Shown: one piece after another, positions 36,337 to 43,383 of the stretch
How positions within the stretch are numbered: position 1 is the stretch's first letter
How the letters are laid out: each line of letters opens with the position of its first letter
DNA from: Formivibrio sp.
Lineage (GTDB): Bacteria; Pseudomonadota; Gammaproteobacteria; Burkholderiales; Chitinibacteraceae
Assembly: GCA_031291275.1 (NCBI GenBank)
Contig: JARLJJ010000500.1
Coordinates: forward strand, 1 to 63,544
Direction of reading: 5' to 3'
DNA: 63,544 bases
The notes under the pieces: generated by a model
Databases searched by the model: none
What the model was told of the DNA's origin: nothing
Seen by the model: only the letters and a program-made list of their open reading frames with translations
Translations under genes and position numbers: made by a program

Positions 36337-36552
36337 TCACACAAAGCGAGTCGTGGGTACTGCCATGCGAATATCAATCAACAATTGCAAGGCATCGTCA
36401 TGCAGCGCATGTTCTGTGCCAATCTCTCTCAAGACAGCAACAACAACGGCATGCTGCTCAGTCGCTACTTTTCGTAACACGCGAATCTTCCCTTGTTGGT
36501 GGGCCGCATTGTAAGCAGCAGCAGATGCTTTCAAATGTGCTTCGGTATCCAT
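36337..36552 (-). CDS. Small protein, 71 residues, downstream of the SLATT-like gene
   Basis: A helical small protein (AAYNAAHQQGKIRVLRKVATEQHAVVVAVLREIGTEHALHDDALQLLIDI). Its ATG is 13 bases after the stop of the SLATT-like gene, with GGAAAAG upstream, so the two probably form an operon. No family is recognised. A regulatory or immunity partner of the membrane effector-like protein is conceivable. Confidence 0.5.
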   Translation of the reverse strand: MDTEAHLKASAAAYNAAHQQGKIRVLRKVATEQHAVVVAVLREIGTEHALHDDALQLLIDIRMAVPTTRFV

Positions 36553-36565
36553 TTTCTTTTCCGAA

Positions 36566-37057
36566 TTAACGTGAGGTACCTATTGCGGGTATCTGAATTC
36601 CCTTGCGGGTCGCCACATCGAGCACATGTTGGTCGTGACTTAACTTGGCCAGATCATCAGTCGCTTCGAGAAATGCTTTCTGGTACTCCTCCTCGCTATT
36701 TGCGTTTGCGAACTTACTTTCAACCTTTCGTAACAATCGTTCTGCCTCGATCAGGCCAACCTCACGATTCTTTTCACGCTCATGGAAACTGAAACTACGC
36801 ATGAATGCCGTAACAGTGGTGCCAAGAATCGGGAGCGCGATCAAAAGACCACGGATCAAAGGTTCTTTCAGTTGTTCGGCTGGTACCAATGCGGCAATGA
36901 GACTTGCCGCTGTCGAAAGCAATATGGACAGTGCTACGAACACGTGCCAACCTGCATAGTGCGCGTTCGCCTCTTTGCGATAGAACGGAATTTCATTCTC
37001 TCTAATATGTGTAATCAAATCTCGTAGCAGATCCTGATGATTTTTCTTGTCACTCAT
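36566..37057 (-). CDS. SLATT/DUF4231-like two-helix membrane protein
   Basis: A 163-residue protein with a cytosolic N-terminal helix, two membrane helices (about residues 38-59 and 68-87) and a C-terminal charged helical tail (FHEREKNREVGLIEAERLLRKVESKF). This is the layout of SLATT domains (SMODS and SLOG-associating 2TM effectors) and of DUF4231, which in conflict systems are proposed membrane-perforating effectors. No nucleotide-signal synthase or SLOG sensor is next to it, so the defence role is inference. Confidence 0.6.
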   Translation of the reverse strand: MSDKKNHQDLLRDLITHIRENEIPFYRKEANAHYAGWHVFVALSILLSTAASLIAALVPAEQLKEPLIRGLLIALPILGTTVTAFMRSFSFHEREKNREVGLIEAERLLRKVESKFANANSEEEYQKAFLEATDDLAKLSHDQHVLDVATRKGIQIPAIGTSR

Positions 37058-37124
37058 GGTTTTCCTTTACTTCGTTGTTCTGTCGTTGCACCAGTCCAAT
37101 CGGCTTTTCCGTCTCACGCGCCGG

Positions 37125-37733
37125 CTAGCCCACTACCCGTGCGAGGGCGTCGTAATTGATGTTAGAAGGGGCTTGGCTGAAGTATGTGGCTACCCCTTGC
37201 GGCGTCTTCGCCAGTTCGGAGATTCTCTGATGCTCTTTTCCCTTGTGAGCAATGACTGCGGCTAAATCCAGATTTTCACGCCCCATGCGTTCTAACACTT
37301 CGGCAGCTGCGTTAGGCAGGATCGGCCAGTAGGTATAACTGACCATGCCTTGTTTAACGACGTGGTCAAGAATGATCAGGTCGCCTGACAGCTGTATTTC
37401 AGGGTGCGATGTCATATGGGCTGAGATGTCGATTTTTTTACCGTGGTATTCGACCCAAGCATGGGAGGCTGCCCCGTCCCATTCGCCATCGTTGATCCAG
37501 CCCACAATGATATCGAGATGTACGTCATGTTTACGGCGCAAATGCTCATGCAAGAAGAAGGCGAGGTTGTAGCAGCCTTCTGTCATTCCCATGATGCTGA
37601 CGATCTTGTCGTAGGTTGTCTGGGCCACCTCAGCAATGATCCGCTCTTCTCCCAAAGAAAGAGATGCTAGCCATGCCTCATTCCTATTCTTAAGTTCTGA
37701 GATTCCCTTCTTACGACGTGCCGCCTCACCCAT
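37125..37733 (-). CDS. Transglutaminase-like cysteine-peptidase-fold protein
   Basis: A 202-residue protein with a probable Cys-His-Asp triad: C54 in TEGCYNLAFFLHEHL, H91 in SHAWVEYHG and D102 in KKIDIS. The cysteine on a helix, then histidine and aspartate on neighbouring strands, is the circularised order of transglutaminase-like proteases. The N-terminus MGEAARRKKG is basic. Substrate and role are unknown. It lies upstream of the SLATT-like gene on the same strand, 67 bases away. Confidence 0.55.
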   Translation of the reverse strand: MGEAARRKKGISELKNRNEAWLASLSLGEERIIAEVAQTTYDKIVSIMGMTEGCYNLAFFLHEHLRRKHDVHLDIIVGWINDGEWDGAASHAWVEYHGKKIDISAHMTSHPEIQLSGDLIILDHVVKQGMVSYTYWPILPNAAAEVLERMGRENLDLAAVIAHKGKEHQRISELAKTPQGVATYFSQAPSNINYDALARVVG

Positions 37734-37789
37734 CTTTTGTTACCTTTCTTTACCTATGGCTGGCCGACCTACTAGGCCTTTCCGGTCAT

Positions 37790-38038
37790 TTAAAGAACTG
37801 TCACTGTTTTGACGTTGCCGTCAGCGAAAGCAAATTGATATTGCTTGCCGACCTTTAAAATAATCATGTCCATAACTGAGATACCCCAAATCCGCACTAG
37901 CTCGCGCTCAATCGCTGAATTAGCATTCTCATCAGGACCCGTCGTCACTTTGCGAGGCAGCTTCTCGCCGTCAATGAGGTAAACAAGATAGGCGATCCGG
38001 CCCGCTCCCGTTGGGGGCATATCAAAAGTTGTCTGCAT
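37790..38038 (-). CDS. Hypothetical protein, 82 residues
   Basis: A small soluble protein (RIAYLVYLIDGEKLPRKVTTGPDENANSAIERELVRIWG) with no recognised family. The ATG at 38038 is preceded by CGGAAAAATA, related to the leaders of two other genes in this block. It is part of a series of minus-strand plasmid-type genes. Translation signals are reasonable and the length is uninterrupted. Confidence 0.5.
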   Translation of the reverse strand: MQTTFDMPPTGAGRIAYLVYLIDGEKLPRKVTTGPDENANSAIERELVRIWGISVMDMIILKVGKQYQFAFADGNVKTVTVL

Positions 38039-38255
38039 TATTTTTCCGTTTAATCATCAAATCAGTTGTCCGTGATTCCCGGACAATCTCCGCTTTTTCG
38101 TCCTATTTTTGCTTAGCAACGTCGAGGATCGAAGGGTTATTAATCGCAGAGTTCAAGACAAACCTGGCGAGCTGCGTTGCTCCTCCGAGGTCTACGTTCA
38201 CGGTTGAACCCGCGTGTGTCCTCGGAAAATTTCACGGGAGGAACAGGCAAAGAAA

Positions 38256-38277
38256 ACCCCATATTTAGGTATGGGGT
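38256..38277 (-). terminator. Hairpin terminator after the 38296 gene
   Basis: Eight-bp stem ACCCCATA / TATGGGGT with a TTTAGG loop. On the minus strand it is followed by TTTTCTTT. It ends the transcript of the small gene at 38296-38520. Confidence 0.8.
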
Positions 38278-38295
38278 CTTCCTTATGCCAGGAAA

Positions 38296-38520
38296 TCAAT
38301 TTCCGTTATAAACCCGCCAGTGCGCGGGCTGATCACGGTCTTGTAGATGCCGCTCACGCGCTACATGTACCGTGTACCCTTGAGAAAGCGCCCAATCAGC
38401 CGCCGCTTTTTGCGTAATGGTTGTTTTGATTTGTTTGCCGTCCACAATAACAACGTGGCCGATGGCTGCCGCCCCGTTATCTTCCGATTTAGGGCGATGT
38501 TCAATATACGCATGTGTCAT
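38296..38520 (-). CDS. Hypothetical protein, 74 residues
   Basis: A small protein (GHVVIVDGKQIKTTITQKAAADWALSQGYTVHVARERHLQDRDQPAHWRVYNGN) that looks folded, with strand-helix-strand alternation. The ATG at 38520 has CGGAATA upstream, and a terminator follows its stop. No family is recognised. Confidence 0.5.
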   Translation of the reverse strand: MTHAYIEHRPKSEDNGAAAIGHVVIVDGKQIKTTITQKAAADWALSQGYTVHVARERHLQDRDQPAHWRVYNGN

Positions 38521-38883
38521 AAATATTCCGATAGTTTGACTGAAATGACCACTTTTAATATAGGGGTTCCGGTTTGATTTTCAAGATTAAGGGATTCTTG
38601 TGGAGGCTAAACCTCGGAAAATCTCAATAATAAGAACAGGTATTACATGGTCCGGGTATATCAACCCAAAAACGGATACCCCTTTTTTTGAGCTGCGATT
38701 TGAAAATCTCCACAAACCAACCTCCCCCAAACCACTGCTTGCCCCCGGCGAGCCTCCAGCGAGTCCGGCTACCATCTCGGCCCCCCGGAGGGCGGTATCA
38801 AGCCCCATGGCGTTTATCCGTGGCCTCTTACATCGGCCAACCACAGCCGTGCTCCGCGCACTATAGATCGGGCCATGCTGCAA

Positions 38884-39142
38884 CAGGCCTGGGAAATACC
38901 CAGGCCGTGCTGCAGGTCATTGCGCGTTGCCGTGTGATTTATAAAGATTAAAATCAGATTAGATTGGTTTTCAGCAAGCGTTTAAATCAAGCACTGATGC
39001 GGGTTGGCGGTATATTGTGCCTGTGGATATAGCACCTGCTGCGACGGTAAAGTGCACCTGCTGCGACGGTAAAGTGCACTTGCTGCGACGGTAAAGTGCA
39101 CCCGCTACGACGGTACGCCTGCACTTGCTGTGACGGTATCCG
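38884..39142. other. Putative plasmid replication origin (oriV)
   Basis: Next to the trfA gene lie, in order: a GC hairpin GGCCTGGG-AAATA-CCCAGGCC (38886-38906), an AT-rich stretch (about 38938-38966) suited to strand opening, a DnaA-box-like TGTGGATAT (39022-39030, eight of nine to consensus) and five tandem 22-bp iterons. These are the parts of an iteron plasmid origin. The preceding 38521-38883 holds no gene that I can support. Confidence 0.75.
39032..39142 (+). repeat. Five tandem 22-bp iterons
   Basis: Units start at 39032, 39054, 39076, 39098 and 39121, each beginning GCAC(C/T)(T/C)GCT followed by (G)CGACGGTA. The first three are almost identical and end AAAGT. The last two are diverged and overlap the 3' end of trfA, whose final codons they encode. 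They are the probable binding sites of the TrfA protein. Confidence 0.93.
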
Positions 39143-40082
39143 ATGCGAAAATATGTTGCATATTAGGGGGGGGCTTGCCGGATTTCCGCTTTCTGGCTAA
39201 GTGCCTACGCTGCGTTCCGCTTACTTCCTTATCAACGTGCACAAGGTTGCCGCGAATTTCAGAGTTAAACACTTTACCGTAGATTTCACTTGCCATTTTT
39301 ACGTCGGCTAGTGCTTTGCCTAATGTTTGCCGGAATCGACGTAACTCGGCCTCACTGCTGCAGAGCTTGTGGAGTGTTTCCACTTTTATCGAATATTGTT
39401 TTGCATGGCTGCTGTAGTAACCGTGCAGCCATTGAGCCAAGGGTTTACCGTCGAGTTGGCGACGCACAGCCCAATCAATTAGAGTGTACCGGTCTTTTTC
39501 AAAGAGGGCGCACAGCTTGGGGTTCAATCGGATTAGGTATTCCCGCGTTTCATCGTCCTTGTAAACTTCGTCGATTAAACTCCCCATGTAGCTGTATCGA
39601 TCAACTTTTACGCTTAAGCCGGTGGCTTTTAAGCGGGCAAGCCTTTTTTCTAGTACGTCACGATTCCCACCTGTGTCAGCTTTGTCCATTAACTTCAGCA
39701 TTTGGTACGCGGTAACACGGCACAAATCCCCAAGCGCTTGACGCTGGACAATGAGCAGCACAGTTTCCCATGTGTCGAGGTCGCCTTGGTCGAGCCGCGC
39801 CCCTGTGTAGAGAATTGAAATCCCGCCTTGCGCGTAAATTTCCTGTAGCTCAAGGCATGTGCGTGCGCCTTTCTGGACTATCCCAAATAAGGCTGATCGT
39901 AGAAATACATTTGGCACACCCCGCGCTGCGGCAGGCCAAGGTAGAAGTTGCGGAACTTTCGGTGGAGGTGAGGCAAGAGAAGAAGCATGAGAGATCTTTT
40001 GTTGACCCCGCCCCTGATTTCGCAGGGCTAATTTTTCTGCCAGCGCGCATACCGCGGCGGCACCATTCGCTGTAGATTGCAT
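39105..40082 (-). CDS. trfA: TrfA-family plasmid replication initiator
   Basis: A 325-residue protein of the TrfA family (IncP-type replication initiators). Recognisable core segments are LPWPAAARGVPNVFLRSALFGIVQKG and YTGARLDQGDLDTWETVLLIVQRQALG, followed by the winged-helix DNA-binding part. TrfA binds iterons at oriV and recruits the host helicase. Its last codons lie within iterons 4 and 5. A small HTH gene ends within 13 bases upstream. Its presence inside a tRNA-integrated element means the element may also replicate when excised. Confidence 0.9.
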   Translation of the reverse strand: MQSTANGAAAVCALAEKLALRNQGRGQQKISHASSLASPPPKVPQLLPWPAAARGVPNVFLRSALFGIVQKGARTCLELQEIYAQGGISILYTGARLDQGDLDTWETVLLIVQRQALGDLCRVTAYQMLKLMDKADTGGNRDVLEKRLARLKATGLSVKVDRYSYMGSLIDEVYKDDETREYLIRLNPKLCALFEKDRYTLIDWAVRRQLDGKPLAQWLHGYYSSHAKQYSIKVETLHKLCSSEAELRRFRQTLGKALADVKMASEIYGKVFNSEIRGNLVHVDKEVSGTQRRHLARKRKSGKPPPNMQHIFASDTVTASAGVPS

Positions 40083-40094
40083 CTTGCCATCCGC

Positions 40095-40421
40095 TCACGA
40101 ATGCGAGTTATGTCGACGCCAATCTTGAACGGTCAAGCCCGCTTCTTGCGCTTGTCTCCGTTCCTTAATTGTCGGTCTTCCTCTTTTTTGTTCCGGTGTG
40201 CCGGCGCTGCGGCGAGCGTCAATGTAATGAGCGATGTCTCGTGCGTCAAAAAGGGTTCGTTCGTATTTGTTTTTCTTTTTGATTGGTAAGAATGCACATC
40301 TCCCCTCGCTAAGCTGATTTCTCAGTGTTTGCGCTTCGAGGCCGATTAAATCTGCGGTAGTTTTGAGTGGGACAAGAAGGGCGCCTTTGGACTGACGCAA
40401 GACGATATCTAGAGTATCCAT
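40095..40421 (-). CDS. Small HTH-type DNA-binding protein upstream of trfA
   Basis: A 108-residue protein with a helix-turn-helix-like segment (TTADLIGLEAQTLRNQLSEGRCAFLPIKK) followed by FDARDIAHYIDARR, reminiscent of AlpA/excisionase- or PrtN-like regulators, and a basic tail (RRSAGTPEQKRGRPTIKERRQ). It is 12 bases before trfA in the same direction, so it probably controls replication copy number or excision. The ribosome site is weak. Confidence 0.65.
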   Translation of the reverse strand: MDTLDIVLRQSKGALLVPLKTTADLIGLEAQTLRNQLSEGRCAFLPIKKKNKYERTLFDARDIAHYIDARRSAGTPEQKRGRPTIKERRQAQEAGLTVQDWRRHNSHS

Positions 40422-40914
40422 TGGAAGTTCTCACAATGAACGGCGCAAGCCGTTAAAAGCAATAAACTTCCGGGGACAAACGAATGGTGTATTTTGTCGT
40501 GGCCTCTGCCATCGCTATGGCAGGTTCCGCGTCGAACGGCGGCAGCGGGATCTCACATGCAGTTCGACAGCTACGACAACTACTTGTCACTAGGCGAGGC
40601 TCGCTCAGACACGCGCAGCTTGCAGATTTAGTCTTGTGCTATTGCTTGATTGCACACTTTTCTCGCTGGCTACCCCGTTTCCTGATGGTAGGTGTTTACC
40701 GTCCTACCATCACCAGCGCTACTTGCTTGACGAGTAGAAGACTAAACAAATTTTTTTGCGGCGTCAAAAAAAAGGTATACCGAATTATCCCGGACCTGTT
40801 CGTCTCGGTCATGTGTGGTGGGGTGTTTGGTCAAATCTGGTCAACTTGGAAGGGTAAATTTAGGTATAGGCCAGTATACTGGCGTATACCTTATTGGCCT
40901 AAACCCTTGTATTT
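40422..40914. promoter_or_regulatory. Right end of the element: non-coding, with arm repeats and inverted repeats
   Basis: No gene is supported. It holds a 10-bp inverted repeat TGATGGTAGG / CCTACCATCA (40683-40712) whose loop region contains TTTACCGTC, the complement of the iteron core. It also holds two TGGTCAA motifs 10 bp apart (40828-40834, 40838-40844) mirroring those at the left end, and a 28-bp near-perfect palindrome (40863-40890). Together these look like the control region of the replication genes and the right recombinase arm. Confidence 0.6.
40863..40890 (-). terminator. 28-bp palindrome downstream of tRNA-Leu
   Basis: The arms GGTATAGGCCAGTA / TACTGGCGTATACC form a palindrome with a single mismatched pair. 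It lies 27 bases beyond the tRNA 3' end in the direction of tRNA transcription, where copies 1 and 2 each have a hairpin terminator. It may have that role, or be a recombination or regulator site. On the minus strand only a weak TAAATTTA run follows. Confidence 0.5.
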
Positions 40915-40916
40915 AC

Positions 40917-41001
40917 TGGTGCCCGGGGTCGGACTCGAACCGACACGTCTTTCAACGGGGGATTTTGAATCCCCTGCGTCTACCGATTTCGCCACCCGGG
41001 C
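40917..41001 (-). tRNA. tRNA-Leu (anticodon CAA)
   Basis: Read on the minus strand: 5' acceptor GCCCGGG, D-arm GGCGAAATCGGTAGACGC, anticodon loop TTCAAAA (CAA at 40965-40967) in a GGGGA/TCCCC stem, a long variable arm typical of leucine tRNAs, T-arm GTCGGTTCGAGTCCGAC and acceptor CCCGGGC, discriminator A and encoded CCA. Its 3' half is duplicated at 22934 and 21858. It is the integration target of the elements to its left and remains intact. Confidence 0.97.
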
Positions 41002-41012
41002 AGAGGAACGGG

Positions 41013-41041
41013 ATTATCCATGAGAGATGCTCGACTGGCAA
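41013..41041 (-). promoter_or_regulatory. Promoter of tRNA-Leu(CAA)
   Basis: On the minus strand TTGCCA (41036-41041) and GATAAT (41013-41018) are separated by exactly 17 bases, placing the start a few bases before the mature tRNA. It sits between the rsmI stop and the tRNA. Confidence 0.8.
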
Positions 41042-41052
41042 GTGTGTTTGCT

Positions 41053-41922
41053 TCAATTTTCCAACGTTTTTTTCAAAATCAGTGCGCGCTCATACAGAGG
41101 GTTGCGCGCGGCGCCGGTGATGCTCTGTGCGAGTGCCACCGCTTGTTTCAGCGGTAGTTCGGCTACAAGCGGGGCGAGAACATGGTCGTATTCTGAGCTC
41201 TCCTGTGCTTCTACCGGTGGTGCCGCATCGATGACCAGAACAATTTCGCCGCGTTGCTGGTTGCTGTCGGATTTCACCCATTCCGCCAGTTGGGCAAGCG
41301 GCATTCGGCGGATGGTTTCGTAGGTTTTGGTGAGTTCGCGGGCGAGCACAGCCTGTCGGTCCGGGCCTAAAACTGTGACCATGTCGTCCAGGCTATCCAC
41401 GATGCGGTGGGGCGCTTCGTAGAAAACGGTGACCCATTGGGCGTCTTTCAGGCTGGTCAAGGTATCGCAACGTTGCTTGGTCTTGGGCGGCAGAAAGCCG
41501 TAAAACAGGGTGTGTGGTGCGGTAAAGCCGGCGGCGCTGAGCGCGGTGGCCAGCGCTGATGCGCCTGCGACCGGAACGACCGGGATGCCTGCGGCATGGG
41601 CGCACGCGGCCAGTACGGCGCCGGGGTCGGAGATGGCGGGCGTGCCGGCATCGGATACCTGGGCAATGGTTTCGCCTGCTTGCATGCGGGCCACGAGTTT
41701 TTCCGCCATGCTGCGCTCGTTGTGTTCGCGCAGGCTGATCATGGGCGTACTGATGCCAAAGTGTTTCAACAGTTGGCCGGTCACCCGCGTATCTTCTGCA
41801 GCGATCAGATCGGCCTGCCCGAGGATATCGATGGCGCGTGGCGTCATGTCATTGAGGTTACCGATCGGCGTGGCCACCACATATAATGTGGACTTATTGA
41901 TCGGCTGGAGCTCGTGATGCAC
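41053..41922 (-). CDS. rsmI: 16S rRNA 2'-O-ribose C1402 methyltransferase RsmI
   Basis: A 289-residue tetrapyrrole-methylase-fold enzyme that methylates the 2'-OH of C1402 in 16S rRNA. Signature segments are LYVVATPIGNLNDMTPRA, AAEDTRVT, QVSDAGTPAISDPG and FYEAPHRI. The start is GTG at 41922 with AGGAG nine bases upstream. It overlaps the start of the divergent lpoA gene by six bases. The rsmI/lpoA/yraN/diaA/dolP neighbourhood is the same as in E. coli. Confidence 0.96.
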   Translation of the reverse strand: MHHELQPINKSTLYVVATPIGNLNDMTPRAIDILGQADLIAAEDTRVTGQLLKHFGISTPMISLREHNERSMAEKLVARMQAGETIAQVSDAGTPAISDPGAVLAACAHAAGIPVVPVAGASALATALSAAGFTAPHTLFYGFLPPKTKQRCDTLTSLKDAQWVTVFYEAPHRIVDSLDDMVTVLGPDRQAVLARELTKTYETIRRMPLAQLAEWVKSDSNQQRGEIVLVIDAAPPVEAQESSEYDHVLAPLVAELPLKQAVALAQSITGAARNPLYERALILKKTLEN

Positions 41923-43029
41923 GCTGGTGTTCTCCTGGGTAACAAGCAGAGTTGGGGCAAGCGCTTAAGAAAGCTTGGCGTTGCAGCCGTACTATACGGG
42001 GCGTGTCTGGCCTGCGCCAGTACTGCCTTTGCCGAGTCGGTGACGCCGTTTATTGCGGTCATCCTTCCCGGCAAGAGCAATAGCAAAGCTTTCAAGTTGG
42101 CGGTGGATACGATCAAGGCTGGTTTGTCGGCGGCGGAAAAGGTGCATGGTCGTGCCACCAGCTACCCGCTGCGTATGTTCGATGTCGGTGATGCGGAAGA
42201 AGAAACCCTGACCGCGTTCAATCAGGCGCAAAGTCAGGGTGCGGCTGCGGTGATTGGCCCGCTGACGCGCAATTCGACGAACTATCTGGCGGATGCTGCC
42301 GAGTTGAATATTCCCGTGCTGGCGCTGAATGCTTTCGATGAAACCACTTTGCGCCGCAATAATCTCTATAGCTTTGGTTTGCCGATTGAATCCGAGGTGC
42401 AGCAGGTCGTGCAGATGATGCGCATCCAGAAAGTGGCTGCGCCGGTTGTGTTGCAGGCGGATGGGCCGCTTTCGCAGCGGATGCGTCGTGCATTTGTCGA
42501 TGCCTGGCGCGCGGAAACAGGTACCGAGCCGCCGGTGATGGAAGTCTATGATGCACGGGCTCAGGCCGGCGATCTTCAAGCGCAATTGAAAGGCGCGGAT
42601 GCGGTATTTTTTGCCACCGATGGCCGGCATGCCAGCCAGATACGCCCTTATTTGCCGACCAGTTGCCAGCTGTATGGCACTTCCCAGCTAGTGACTGGGC
42701 GTGCCGTTTCTGTCGATTTGTATGGTGTGCACTATGTGGATATGCCGTGGTTGGCGAATCCCGATTCGCCCGAATATGCAGCCTATGCGCGGCAGCGGGT
42801 GGTTTCCAACGATGAAGAGCGGTTGTTTGCCGTGGGGGTGGATGCCTGGTGGTTGGCGCAACTGTTGGCCAAGCATGAGCAGTTTGCTGCCGTGGATGGC
42901 TTGACCGGATGGCTGGAGTTGGGATCGGACGGTGTGATTGATCGCTCACTCACCGAAGTGACCGCCATGCCGCGCGGCGCACTGCCAGCAATCCCTGCCG
43001 ATGCGTCGCAACCTGCGGTGGTGCAGTGA
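41917..43029 (+). CDS. lpoA: LpoA-like penicillin-binding protein activator, short form
   Basis: A 370-residue protein with an N-terminal signal peptide (VAAVLYGACLACASTAFAES) and a periplasmic-binding-protein-like domain (QGAAAVIGPLTRNSTNYLADAAELNIPVLALNA). E. coli LpoA, the outer-membrane activator of PBP1a, is almost twice as long. This form keeps only the C-terminal domain. The signal contains CLAC, so lipidation is possible. ATG 41917 has GGAG six bases upstream. It overlaps yraN at its end as GTGA. Confidence 0.82.
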   Translation: MHAGVLLGNKQSWGKRLRKLGVAAVLYGACLACASTAFAESVTPFIAVILPGKSNSKAFKLAVDTIKAGLSAAEKVHGRATSYPLRMFDVGDAEEETLTAFNQAQSQGAAAVIGPLTRNSTNYLADAAELNIPVLALNAFDETTLRRNNLYSFGLPIESEVQQVVQMMRIQKVAAPVVLQADGPLSQRMRRAFVDAWRAETGTEPPVMEVYDARAQAGDLQAQLKGADAVFFATDGRHASQIRPYLPTSCQLYGTSQLVTGRAVSVDLYGVHYVDMPWLANPDSPEYAAYARQRVVSNDEERLFAVGVDAWWLAQLLAKHEQFAAVDGLTGWLELGSDGVIDRSLTEVTAMPRGALPAIPADASQPAVVQ

Positions 43030-43367
43030 ATTTACGCGGCGCTGCGGCCGAAGATGCTGCCGCGCAGTTCCTGCAACGACAGGGCTTGCGCATCGTGGCG
43101 CGTAACTGGTCCTGTCGCTGTGGTGAGCTTGATCTGATTGCCCGTGAGGGTGATACCCTGGTTTTTATCGAAGTGCGCCAGCGCACTTCAAACGGTTATG
43201 GTGGAGCGGCAGCCAGTATTGGCGCGACAAAACGCGCTAAACTCACTGCTGCCGCACAGGCCTATTTGCAAACATTGCCAGTCATTCCGCCCTGTCGTTT
43301 CGATGCCATCTGTATGGATGGAACGAAAACCGAGTGGCTGAAAAACTGTATAGATGCGTCCTGGTGA
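43026..43367 (+). CDS. yraN: YraN/UPF0102 family nuclease-fold protein
   Basis: A 113-residue protein with the UPF0102 pattern: GAAAEDAAAQFLQRQGLRIVARNW, GELDLIAREGDTLVFIEVRQR and NGYGGAAASIGATKRAKL. The fold is restriction-endonuclease-like with E and D residues in GELDLI and FIEV. The biochemical role is uncertain. The start is GTG at 43026, overlapping the lpoA stop, so translation is coupled. Confidence 0.93.
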   Translation: MNLRGAAAEDAAAQFLQRQGLRIVARNWSCRCGELDLIAREGDTLVFIEVRQRTSNGYGGAAASIGATKRAKLTAAAQAYLQTLPVIPPCRFDAICMDGTKTEWLKNCIDASW

Positions 43368-43383
43368 CGCCGGAAGGAAAAGA

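Larger units (their letters stand above)
22934..40972. mobile_element. 18-kb integrated plasmid-like/integrative element at tRNA-Leu(CAA)
   Basis: Bounded by direct 58-bp repeats of the tRNA 3' half. It contains a tyrosine recombinase immediately inside the left repeat, TGGTCAA repeat pairs inside both ends, AT-rich cargo, a second recombinase, TraD-like and DotA/TraY-like transfer genes, and a trfA replication gene with iterons. No relaxase gene and no further type IV secretion genes are seen. It is best described as an integrated TrfA plasmid or degenerate integrative conjugative element. Confidence 0.85.

Noticed and set aside
39032-39142. CRISPR array
   Set aside because: The 22-bp units are directly adjacent with no unique spacers and lie at a trfA gene, so they are iterons. 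No other spacer-repeat pattern or cas gene was seen in the window.
40484-41023. An open frame running through the right end of the element and the tRNA
   Set aside because: It reads across the tRNA gene and the arm repeats, has no ribosome site, and its similarity to any protein comes only from translated tRNA sequence.
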